A DNA stretch of 64,000 nucleotides from Pelotomaculum propionicicum (GTDB lineage: Bacteria > Bacillota > Desulfotomaculia > Desulfotomaculales > Pelotomaculaceae). The notes beneath the pieces were generated by a model. The model saw nothing but the letters and a program-made list of their open reading frames with translations. It was not told the origin of the DNA and ran no database searches. Below, in pieces: positions 53,103 to 60,772 of the stretch. A program made the translations under genes and the position numbers. Numbering within the stretch: the first letter of the stretch is position 1; each line of letters opens with the position of its first letter. Where the stretch lies: the NCBI RefSeq assembly GCF_004369225.1, contig NZ_QFFZ01000007.1, forward strand, positions 1-64,000, written 5' to 3'.

Positions 53103-54827
53103 TTATTCTTTCATGAGCTTGATTAACTGGTTGAGTAGGGTCTTGGTTTCCGCGGTTGTTTCCCCCAATAAACCCGCTATTTCCTGGGCGACAGTCATCT
53201 GTTTTTTAATAACCTCCTGGGCGCGGTCTATAGTCTGGGATTTTACATTCAGAAGCTCGTTTTGCTGCTGCACCTCTTTGGTTATGTCTATGAATATACC
53301 AACCACCATATTTTCCAGCGGGAAAATGATCTGACGGGTGATAATTCCGTTGTCAAGCTTGCAAAGCTCCGTGATTGAGGCTTTCTTTTCCTTTAAGACC
53401 CGCCGGAATTCTTTTGGATCAATTAATTTTTCAAGCTTCTGGCCAATCAGTAATTTGCTCTGGTGCCCGAACATTTTCACTGTAGCGGGATTTATCTCGG
53501 TAATCGTCAGTTCTTCATCAGCAATGATAACCGCGTTCGGCATGGCGTTAAGAACCTGGTTGGATATGGATTCAGCCCTTTTTCTCATGTAGGGAATGCA
53601 CATTTGCGGCTCGGCGTGGCCCTGGAACACAGCCACCGCCTTTTCCCGGCAGGAGCCGAAGCCGCAGGCCCCGCAGTTTAATTCGTCTTCAGGAGTATAC
53701 TTGCCGCTTTGGGCCAGGATGTTCTTAATTTGTTCTTCGTCCGGCATCGGCATTTTAACTTTTCTTTTTTCAAATTTACGGACCAGGTCCTGGGATGGAA
53801 GAGTCGGCCTGGGCACCGCGTCCCGCTTTTTCTTTATATAGTGCTCGCCGCGTCTATAAAAACCAAGTAATTCATGCTTTTTAGAGTACGTATCGTATTT
53901 TGTAACTCCGCAAGGACCTCCCAGACACCCGCCGTTGCAGGCCAGCATTTCCACAAATTTAGGCCTTTGTTTTTCATCAAGATTGCAAAAATTTTTAAGG
54001 AGATCCATGCAGTTTTGCAGTCCGGTAACGGTTTGTACACAGCCGTCTATGATATTGGTACTAAGGGAAGTCGCCAGCAGCTGACCCCCTTCAGTCGGGA
54101 ACAGGTTGGCTTTATCCGGGATGTAGCCGTCGTAGTCGGATGGCTGAATTTGGCTCAGATCGATTTCCTCTTGTTCTATCCATTCCCAGATTTCTTTGAA
54201 CGTCAGGACATAGTCAACCGCACCCTTTACTTTATCAAGCATAATCTCACCTTTTTTGGCGATACAGGGGCCGATAAAAACCACCACGCAGCCGGGAGAT
54301 TGCTGTTTTAGCAGCCTGCCGTGCGCGATCAACGGTGAAACTAAGGGCGATAAATAAGGAACAAGGTGCGGGTAGTGAAGCTCAATCAGATTGACCACAG
54401 CGGGGCAGGCGCTGGAGATTACCGGCACGGGTGTTGTAATATGGTGATGCTCAAGGGAAATCAGCTCAGCTCCCACGGCTGTCAGTTCAACAGAGAAGAA
54501 TCCAAGCTCCTTTAATAAAGACGGTAATACCTGAGGGTTGGGCAGCGGTAGATGGACCGGGTAAGAAGGAGCGACACTGGCGACAACTCGAATGGATTTA
54601 TTGGCCAGGAGGTTTTTTATTTCCTCCAGGCTGCTTTTGACCACCTTGGCTTTTTGCGGGCAAATTACAGTACAATGGCCGCACTGGACACATATCTCAT
54701 CTATGACCTGAGCATGAGTCTGGATATTATTAGGCCCGGAATTTATACAGATTGCTTTGAGAGGACATGAACGTACACACTTGTAACAGTCACGGCATTT
54801 TGCTTCATTGGTTTTAATCAGAGGCAT
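53103..54827 (-). CDS. Sensory-type [FeFe]-hydrogenase with PAS domain
   Basis: 574 aa. Two [4Fe-4S] sites (CRDCYKCVRSCP, CVQCGHCTVICP) precede an H-cluster domain: L1 SSACP near 140, L2 GPCIAKKGE near 187, L3 MLACNGGCLGGPCG near 294. In L1 the proton-transfer cysteine of catalytic enzymes (TSCCP) is alanine, as in HydS-type sensors. Then a CGACGFGSC cluster near 382, a PAS domain (about 420-520, MPNAVIIADEELTITEINP) and a coiled coil. No accessory-subunit fusion. Position between a [2Fe-2S] protein and a phosphatase supports a signalling, not bulk catalytic, role. Confidence 0.88.
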   Translation of the reverse strand: MPLIKTNEAKCRDCYKCVRSCPLKAICINSGPNNIQTHAQVIDEICVQCGHCTVICPQKAKVVKSSLEEIKNLLANKSIRVVASVAPSYPVHLPLPNPQVLPSLLKELGFFSVELTAVGAELISLEHHHITTPVPVISSACPAVVNLIELHYPHLVPYLSPLVSPLIAHGRLLKQQSPGCVVVFIGPCIAKKGEIMLDKVKGAVDYVLTFKEIWEWIEQEEIDLSQIQPSDYDGYIPDKANLFPTEGGQLLATSLSTNIIDGCVQTVTGLQNCMDLLKNFCNLDEKQRPKFVEMLACNGGCLGGPCGVTKYDTYSKKHELLGFYRRGEHYIKKKRDAVPRPTLPSQDLVRKFEKRKVKMPMPDEEQIKNILAQSGKYTPEDELNCGACGFGSCREKAVAVFQGHAEPQMCIPYMRKRAESISNQVLNAMPNAVIIADEELTITEINPATVKMFGHQSKLLIGQKLEKLIDPKEFRRVLKEKKASITELCKLDNGIITRQIIFPLENMVVGIFIDITKEVQQQNELLNVKSQTIDRAQEVIKKQMTVAQEIAGLLGETTAETKTLLNQLIKLMKE

Positions 54828-54853
54828 TGCTTATCCCCTCTCATCATGGTTTT

Positions 54854-55108
54854 TTAAGCTTTTGATATTAACGGTAATATTTCTATTTCAAAAAGCTCGT
54901 GAACGTCACCCGGGCAAACCCCGGTAAAGAGTTTTTCTCCAACCATGATTGTGACTCCGCCTGTGCATTTTTCATGGCAGAAACTGCCTTTTAGAATTAT
55001 TTCGGCATCCAGTTTGTATTCGCTGATCAGCTTTTTAATTTCTGCAATAACAGTTTTAGAGCCGCGTAAAAAACATGAACTTCCGACACAAACCTGTACT
55101 GTAAGCAT
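54854..55108 (-). CDS. Thioredoxin-like [2Fe-2S] protein (NuoE-type)
   Basis: 84 aa. VCVGSSCFLRGS gives cysteines at 7 and 12, FCHEKCTGG the other two near 44 and 48, the four-cysteine pattern of NuoE/HydC thioredoxin-like ferredoxins. The N-terminal helical half of full NuoE is missing. It is first gene of the hydrogenase-sensor operon and may pass electrons to it. GGGGGG lies before ATG. Confidence 0.88.
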   Translation of the reverse strand: MLTVQVCVGSSCFLRGSKTVIAEIKKLISEYKLDAEIILKGSFCHEKCTGGVTIMVGEKLFTGVCPGDVHELFEIEILPLISKA

Positions 55109-55156
55109 AGAACCCCCCCAACACGCTTATTTAAATCAAAATGATTATACCGTTCC

Positions 55157-55188
55157 TTTTGATCCTGTAAATCCTGTCAATTTGTTTA
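55157..55188. repeat. Dispersed TCCTGT repeat, copy 3
   Basis: TCCTGTAAATCCTGTCAAT then TTGTTTAAA; same core as at 48957. It sits between the hydrogenase operon and the MBL gene. Confidence 0.75.
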
Positions 55189-55221
55189 AATTGAAAAAGA
55201 CATACAAGGCAACCATTCTTT

Positions 55222-55998
55222 TTAAGGTTTTATGATCCTGTCCGACCACAGCCCGGGGGTCCTGGCGGGAGCACTGGCAAGCGCCATTTCAGGCGGCAAG
55301 TATTGCCTGGCGTTTTGCATGGCCTTTTGCGGCTCATTGTCGTCTTCACTGAGATGAGCCAGCATCACCAGTTTGCATCCGCTGAGATCCATGGTTTGCA
55401 GAGCCTGGCCGCACTGCTCGTTGGACAGGTGACCGGTGGGGCCGAGGTTTCGCTTAATGACGTGCCATGGTTTGGCGGAGGTCTTGTACATTTCCGGATC
55501 ATGGTTGGACTCGATATACAGGTAATCAAGCTGTTTGAAAGACTTAAAGCAGTTTTCCGGGACAAAACCGGTGTCAGTTATGAAGCCAAGCCTTTCCCCG
55601 TCACCAGTGATGATATACCCAACGGTTGCAACATCGTGAGATAGTCTGTAAGGAGTAACCACAATGTCCCCTAATTTTTTTTCTGAATTATAATGCAGCG
55701 CGTAAAAATCAGGTTGCTCGTAGAAAGTACAGCAGCTGTTTACTTGTTTTAAAACATTCACTGTGGAGCACACGGGAAGGTTCTTTAATTTCAGAAGATG
55801 TCTGAGACCGTAAGTATGGTCGCTGTGACAGTGGGTAACCAAAACAGCGTCGATATCGCCAAGGGACAGCCCGATCTGTTCAAGATATGGCTTCAGGTTG
55901 CGCTTCCTGATGCCGCAGTCAATTAAAATGCAGGTATTGCGGCTTTGTATAACTACACTGTTGGCGTAGCTGCAGGATGAAAGGCTGCAAAATTTCAA
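55222..55998 (-). CDS. Metallo-beta-lactamase-fold hydrolase, YycJ/WalJ-like
   Basis: About 258 aa from TTG 55998. SLSSCSYANSVVI at the start and THCHSDHTYGLRHL near 80 give the HxHxDH zinc site; LSHDVAT and FITDTGF follow, and HLSNEQCGQAL near the end is characteristic of the YycJ/WalJ group. These are cytosolic exonuclease- or phosphodiesterase-like proteins linked to cell-wall and DNA maintenance. The open frame extends to 56070 but lacks a ribosome site. Divergent from the amidase gene. Confidence 0.85.
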   Translation of the reverse strand: MKFCSLSSCSYANSVVIQSRNTCILIDCGIRKRNLKPYLEQIGLSLGDIDAVLVTHCHSDHTYGLRHLLKLKNLPVCSTVNVLKQVNSCCTFYEQPDFYALHYNSEKKLGDIVVTPYRLSHDVATVGYIITGDGERLGFITDTGFVPENCFKSFKQLDYLYIESNHDPEMYKTSAKPWHVIKRNLGPTGHLSNEQCGQALQTMDLSGCKLVMLAHLSEDDNEPQKAMQNARQYLPPEMALASAPARTPGLWSDRIIKP

Positions 55999-56184
55999 GA
56001 GGGTTACCCCGCAGTTTTTTATTAAAGTTAGACAAACTGACTGCTGATTCCTGCTCGTAAATTTTTTCACATGCCTTTATTTTTTCAAAAAAAAAGTCAC
56101 AAGGCAGGAAAATCCCCAAATTTAAAGAATCTTAAAACGTTTAAAAATATGCTGGTTCCGAGCTTCTATGAGGAGGGAGCCTTT

Positions 56185-57096
56185 TTGTCTTTAGGGAAAA
56201 TGCCCATGATCACCAACTTGTGGTCAAAGGTAATTGACGGGGAAAAAGGGGAATGGCTTTCCAGGGTGGTTATAGAGTCCACCAAACCTTACCAGTATGC
56301 GGTTGAAGATACTGACGCCGGCATTGCCCTGGTGGGCAGCGGAGTCCTGGTAAACATGCCGGAAGGAAGCATTGAGGTTAACGACGGCCTGATCCGGGGA
56401 ATTAACGTCAAGCAGGAAAACGCCGGCGGGGCCAGGGTCGAAATGGTGCTGGCGCGTCCGGTAAAATATGACCTGAAATGTGCAGCCGGGTTTCCCTTTC
56501 GCCTGGTAGTCAACCTTGACCGCTCTGATATAATAGGTTTGTTTAACGGCAAAAAAATTGTTGTTGACCCCGGCCACGGCGGCAGGGATGCGGGCGGGAA
56601 AGGTCCGGTCAGCCTGCTGGAAAAAAACGTGGTGGTCCCTATTGCGGCCAACCTGGAAAAGCAGCTGCGCCGTGCGGGCGCCCAGGTCATGATGACCAGG
56701 AGCGGGGACGAGGACGTGTCCATTAATGACAGGATCAGTCTGGCGGTGGAAGGCTGCGCTGACGCTTACATCAGCCTGCACACCCATGTCAGCGCTGACA
56801 GCAGCGTTGACGGCGCCGCCACGCTCTACGCTGCTTCAAACAGACAGAGCGCCAGGCTGGCCGGTTACGTACAGGAAGAGATAATCAAAAAGCTCAAGGT
56901 AAGGGACAGGGGTACCGCCCGCCAGCCTTTGCTCGACGGCATAGGTGAGAATATTCCGGCAGTGGAGGTGGAGGTAGTCACCATCACTAATATTGTGGAG
57001 GAAGTATTCCTGCGCGGCCTGACCATACAAAAAAGAGCAGCTGAAGGAATTGTCAACGGGTTGATCAAATACTTCGCCTCTGAAGGGCGGAATTAA
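56185..57096 (+). CDS. N-acetylmuramoyl-L-alanine amidase with AMIN-like domain
   Basis: 303 aa from TTG 56185, five bases after GGAGGGAG; the longer frame from 56071 has no ribosome site and no signal peptide either. Residues about 20-125 resemble an AMIN domain. The catalytic domain has VVDPGHGGRDAG near 132, EKNVV (glutamate ligand), and ISLHTHVSAD where the usual motif is SIHxN. The final VEVEVVTITN replaces the expected VE.GF.SN. So the fold is kept while one motif deviates. It starts an apparent operon with a ligase-like gene 12 bases later. Confidence 0.78.
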   Translation: MSLGKMPMITNLWSKVIDGEKGEWLSRVVIESTKPYQYAVEDTDAGIALVGSGVLVNMPEGSIEVNDGLIRGINVKQENAGGARVEMVLARPVKYDLKCAAGFPFRLVVNLDRSDIIGLFNGKKIVVDPGHGGRDAGGKGPVSLLEKNVVVPIAANLEKQLRRAGAQVMMTRSGDEDVSINDRISLAVEGCADAYISLHTHVSADSSVDGAATLYAASNRQSARLAGYVQEEIIKKLKVRDRGTARQPLLDGIGENIPAVEVEVVTITNIVEEVFLRGLTIQKRAAEGIVNGLIKYFASEGRN

Positions 57097-57108
57097 AAGG
57101 TGAGCCAA

Positions 57109-57777
57109 ATGATTGAAGGCAGGATTCCAATCAGGACCCACATCATAACTGAAAAAGACGACATAGTTGACGTGGTAAAAAAATATACGGAAAAAGTAGC
57201 TGCGCCTGGTGACATCATCGCTGTGGCGGAAAGCGTCGTGGCCATCAGCCAGGGGCGGGCTATTCTGCCTGACGCGGTGAAGCCTGGCTTGCTGGCACAT
57301 ATCCTGTGCCATTTCCCCGGCAAGGAAGGCAGTCTGGCTGCGGCGCCTTCCATCCAAGTCGCCATGGGGGAAGTCGGCACGCCGCGTTTTTTGCTGGGCG
57401 TTGCGGCGGCCGGGCTCGGCAGGCTGGTCGGGCGCCGGGGGGATTTTTACCGGGTAGCCGGCAGGCAGCTGGCCCAGATAGATGATTTTGCCGGGACAAT
57501 GTGGCCTTTTGACCGCCATATCGTACTCGGGCCGAAAGACCCCCAAAATGTCGTGGACAGGATTAAACAAGTTACAGGAGTTGACGCCATTATCACTGAT
57601 GTCAACGATATCGGCAAAGTGGATATCCTGGCCGCTACCGGCGGGGTGGACGAGGAGGCGCTCGTCCAGTTTTTGAAAGATAACCCGCACGGCAACGATG
57701 ACCAGCAGACACCGATAGTTGTGCTGGTTTCAGCCGCGAACATGCGCGAGTATATGCCGGAAGACAGGCAATGTTAG
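57109..57777 (+). CDS. F420-0:gamma-glutamyl ligase-like protein
   Basis: 222 aa. TEKDDIVDVVKKYTEKV, AVAESVVAISQGR and TDVNDIGKVDILAATGG match the CofE fold, where these regions bind GTP, metal and F420. ATG 57109 follows AAAGGTGA; GTG 57100 lies within that site. No other F420 genes are in the window, and many Clostridia have such homologues without F420, so the true substrate may be another amino-acid conjugate. It lies 9 bases before a decarboxylase gene. Confidence 0.78.
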   Translation: MIEGRIPIRTHIITEKDDIVDVVKKYTEKVAAPGDIIAVAESVVAISQGRAILPDAVKPGLLAHILCHFPGKEGSLAAAPSIQVAMGEVGTPRFLLGVAAAGLGRLVGRRGDFYRVAGRQLAQIDDFAGTMWPFDRHIVLGPKDPQNVVDRIKQVTGVDAIITDVNDIGKVDILAATGGVDEEALVQFLKDNPHGNDDQQTPIVVLVSAANMREYMPEDRQC

Positions 57778-57786
57778 GAGATTGAT

Positions 57787-59238
57787 ATGACTTTAGACCA
57801 AAACAAAACACCACTTTACGATGCTGTAAAGTACCATGTAAAAAGGAACGCGGTGCCCCTGCAGATACCCGGTCACAAGCACGGCCACGGGCTGGAGGAG
57901 TACAGGGAATTTGTGGGCGAAAACGTCCTGCGCATGGACTTGAACGAAACCAGGGGTATTGATATGATCTGGGACCCGGTGACGGTGATCGCCGAGGCCG
58001 AGAGACTGCTCGCGGATTCGCTGGGAGCAAAGTTCGCCTATTTTTTAATCAACGGCACAACGTCAGGTGTGCAGGCGATGATTATGAGCACCTGCAAGCC
58101 GGGTGACCAGATTATCCTGCCCAGGAATGCGCATAAGTCGATTTTCAACGGCCTCATTCTGAGCGGCGCCAATCCGGTTTATGTGCAGCCGGAAGTTGAT
58201 GATTACCTTTCCATTGTAACCAGTATTAGGGTTGAAAGCCTGCGCCAGGCTATTGATAAGAACCCCGCCGCAAAAGCGGTTATGGCTATTAACCCTTCTT
58301 ATTACGGTGTGGCGCCGGACCTGAGAATTATTGTCAGCACCGCGCATGAACGCTGCATACCTGTTTTAGTGGATGAAGCGCACGGCACCCACATGGGTTT
58401 CCATGCTCATTTCCCGGTCTCAGCTATGGCGGCGGGGGCTGATATGAGCGCCGCCAGCCTTCATAAAACAGGCGGCTCTATGACCCAAAGCTCCGCCCTG
58501 CTGATCGGCAATGGAAAGATTAATCCAAACTATATTAAACAGGTGCTTAACCTTACCTATACTTCCAGCCCGTCCTACATTTTGCTTTGTTCCCTGGATG
58601 TCGCCAGAAAGCAGCTGGCAACCAGGGGCACGGCCATGCTGGAGCGGGTTTTGGAACTGGCCGGTTGGGCCAGAAAAGAAATCAACCAGATAGAAGGGCT
58701 GTTTGCGCCGGATAAGAAATACTTTGAACAGTCAGGGCATTTCAGCTTTGACGACACCAAGCTGTTGGTAAACGTGCGGAAGTTGGGCCTGACCGGGTAT
58801 GAAGTGGAAGAAATACTGGCCAAAGACTACAATATACTGATTGAACTTGCCGACATGTATAATATCCTGGCTATAATCAGCCTGGGTGAACAGAAAGAGT
58901 ACCTGGAGGCTTTCGTAAAAGCTCTCCAAAACATAGCCGCTCACGCCGGCGGCAAGGAAATCAAGCAGATTGAAACAGTCCAGTTTTATCCGGAAGTAGT
59001 GCTGCCGCCCAGGCAGGCCTTCTTCAGTTCAAAAAAATCAGTGCCGCTGGAAGAGTGCGCCGGTGAAATTGCCGGTGAGATGGTTATGGTTTACCCGCCG
59101 GGCATACCACTGGTGAGCATGGGCGAGATCATTACCGCGGACATTATCGAGTACGTGAAGATGCTCAAGGCAGAGAAATGCACCCTGCAGGGCACTACCG
59201 ATCCCATTGTCGACAATATCATGGTTCTGGATATATAG
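57787..59238 (+). CDS. Orn/Lys/Arg decarboxylase-family PLP enzyme
   Basis: 483 aa. Fold-type I PLP protein: QIPGHKHGHGLEEY at the start, INGTTSGVQAMIM near 92, DEAHGTHMGFH near 195 and the PLP lysine in SLHKTGGSMTQSS near 225. The C-terminal domain (about 370-483) is of the short, SpeA-like Bacillus type. It makes agmatine, cadaverine or putrescine depending on substrate. Ribosome site TTAGGAG 8 bases before ATG. Last gene of the amidase cluster. Confidence 0.9.
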   Translation: MTLDQNKTPLYDAVKYHVKRNAVPLQIPGHKHGHGLEEYREFVGENVLRMDLNETRGIDMIWDPVTVIAEAERLLADSLGAKFAYFLINGTTSGVQAMIMSTCKPGDQIILPRNAHKSIFNGLILSGANPVYVQPEVDDYLSIVTSIRVESLRQAIDKNPAAKAVMAINPSYYGVAPDLRIIVSTAHERCIPVLVDEAHGTHMGFHAHFPVSAMAAGADMSAASLHKTGGSMTQSSALLIGNGKINPNYIKQVLNLTYTSSPSYILLCSLDVARKQLATRGTAMLERVLELAGWARKEINQIEGLFAPDKKYFEQSGHFSFDDTKLLVNVRKLGLTGYEVEEILAKDYNILIELADMYNILAIISLGEQKEYLEAFVKALQNIAAHAGGKEIKQIETVQFYPEVVLPPRQAFFSSKKSVPLEECAGEIAGEMVMVYPPGIPLVSMGEIITADIIEYVKMLKAEKCTLQGTTDPIVDNIMVLDI

Positions 59239-59340
59239 GTTTTTGTTGCGATCCCAACAATAGGATAAATATTCTAAAAGGTTTTCAGAATTAATCTGAA
59301 AGCCTTTAATTTTCCCAGGGAAAAGGAATTCATTGCTATT

Positions 59341-59498
59341 CATGGAAGTATTAAGCGAAATTTGGGCTGGCGGATCGACCACATCTGGGCTACTGAACCT
59401 TTCGCCGCCAGGTCGCGACGGGCCTGGATTGACACTAAACCAAGGGGGAGGTCAAACCCTCAGACCATACTTTTATCGCATCTGAGTTTGCATGGTGA
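59341..59498 (+). pseudogene. Remnant of exodeoxyribonuclease III (3' end)
   Basis: Reading from 59341 gives RNLGWRIDHIWATEPFAARS then RRAWIDTKPR, the C-terminal block of ExoIII/Xth nucleases. After that a one-base shift in an AGGGGGAGG run moves the frame; in the new frame it continues VKPSDHT, the expected catalytic histidine motif, to a stop at 59496. The first three quarters of the gene are missing. The tail overlaps the 3' end of the opposite histidine kinase gene. It is a decayed fragment, not a working enzyme. Confidence 0.8.
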
Positions 59499-60234
59499 TT
59501 TGATTATTAGGAACTTCTTTCTTAGCTTTAAACCTGACGTAAAAGGTGGTCCCCTCCGTACCTGTTTCCAAATCTATTGTAGCGTTATGTCTGGCGGCAA
59601 TACTGTAGCATACCGCCAGCCCCAGGCCGGTGCCGTTTTCTTTAGTAGTATGAAACGGCGTCCCTATCTTCTCCAGAATTTCCGGGTCTATACCATTGCC
59701 GTGATCCCTTACTGCCAAAACTACATCTTCATCATCAGCGTAAGTTTTGATTATTACAGATCCGCCTGGGGACATCGCTTCAAGCCCGTTGCGGACCAGG
59801 TTGAGGATCAGCTGGCGGATTTCCTTTTCGTCCAGCAGCAGCTTTGGTATGTTAGCCAATTCAACTTCAATACGTTTGTCTGTGACCAGGGCGTCCGCCG
59901 TGATTAAAGGCAAAATAACAGAAATAATTCTGTTTAAACTGTGTTTCTTCAGTTCAACAGGCTTGTTTTTAGCAAGAGACAGGTACTCGGAGATTATTGT
60001 ATTAGCCCGGTCCAGTTCCTCAATCATAAGGTTAAAGTAATCTTTATACTTGGCGCAGTCATCTTTCTCCCCGAGCATCTGCAGCAAGCCCCGCACAGTA
60101 GTCATCGGGTTCCTGATTTCGTGGCCGATACCGGCGGCCATTTCCCCCACCAGATTTAACCTTTCCAGGCGAGCTATCTCTTTTCCCAACCGCTTTTGTT
60201 CGGTTATATCAATTCCCAAGATCAACATCAGCAA
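59473..60234 (-). CDS. Histidine kinase, probably 5'-truncated
   Basis: 253 aa: GIDITEQKRL (the end of a PAS domain), the phosphoacceptor block GIGHEIRNPMTTVRGLLQML near 38, then NLVRNGLEAM, VRDHGNGIDPEIL and GTGLGLAVCYSIA. The frame stays open upstream to about 60345 and reads as the second half of a PAS domain (YILKVRTIYPFHDIDGT) but contains no usable start with a ribosome site. So either translation starts oddly or the sensor part has been lost. If made, it could feed phosphate into the Spo0A relay as orphan kinases do. Confidence 0.72.
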   Translation of the reverse strand: MLMLILGIDITEQKRLGKEIARLERLNLVGEMAAGIGHEIRNPMTTVRGLLQMLGEKDDCAKYKDYFNLMIEELDRANTIISEYLSLAKNKPVELKKHSLNRIISVILPLITADALVTDKRIEVELANIPKLLLDEKEIRQLILNLVRNGLEAMSPGGSVIIKTYADDEDVVLAVRDHGNGIDPEILEKIGTPFHTTKENGTGLGLAVCYSIAARHNATIDLETGTEGTTFYVRFKAKKEVPNNQITMQTQMR

Positions 60235-60420
60235 TGTGCCGTCAATATCATGGAAAGGGTAAATAGTTCTAACTTTTAATATATAATCATTTATTTTATA
60301 TTTGAGCAGAAATATTATTGTTAATAATACTTTAACCTTTTGGTAATAGTTTCGTAATTATCTGATTATACAATCAGGTTGAGACAATAATAACAAACCC
60401 CCTTACCCTGTCTCACTAGC

Positions 60421-60450
60421 CCCGCCGCATTCCGGCGGGATCTTTTTTTT
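60421..60450 (+). terminator. Orphan strong terminator, plus strand
   Basis: CCCGCCG and CGGCGGG with CATTC loop, followed by ATC and eight T. No plus-strand gene ends here; the nearest is the ExoIII remnant 900 bases upstream. A small untranslated RNA may end at this point. Confidence 0.7.
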
Positions 60451-60465
60451 ATATCGTATTTACCC

Positions 60466-60645
60466 TTATAACCCCATTATCCCGTTGGTATAAGCGCCGG
60501 TCTCCGGAATTCCGTCAGGCCCGGTTTTTTCAAAATCAATTTCACCAGGAGTCTTTTCCAGGTGTGCAGGATTATGTGCTCTCTCGCTGCTCAGGCCGGA
60601 GATTACTGCATCCTGCGCTTCATACGGAAATATAGAATTTGACAC
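60466..60645 (-). CDS. Hypothetical 59-aa protein
   Basis: Small, acidic and hydrophilic protein that I cannot identify. Residues 25-55 are rich in glutamate, proline and glycine (EKTPGEIDFEKTGPDG). GTG 60645 lies six bases after GAGGTG, a good site; the frame opens 3 codons earlier. Short and disordered-looking, like several minor spore proteins, but that is only resemblance. Confidence 0.6.
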   Translation of the reverse strand: MSNSIFPYEAQDAVISGLSSERAHNPAHLEKTPGEIDFEKTGPDGIPETGAYTNGIMGL

Positions 60646-60726
60646 AATTATCACCTCAACCCTATAGTCTGTACAGCTGTGTCATTTGTTATAACCGGTA
60701 CGGGAATTAGGATTAGCAGACAAATG

Positions 60727-60748
60727 AAAAAGGCTGCCGTGGCAGCCT
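60727..60748 (-). terminator. Terminator of the acyl-CoA ligase gene
   Basis: AGGCTGCC and GGCAGCCT with a two-base loop; the minus-strand side is followed by TTTTTC. Confidence 0.85.
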
Positions 60749-60772
60749 CAAAATATGATGGTATTATTTTTT

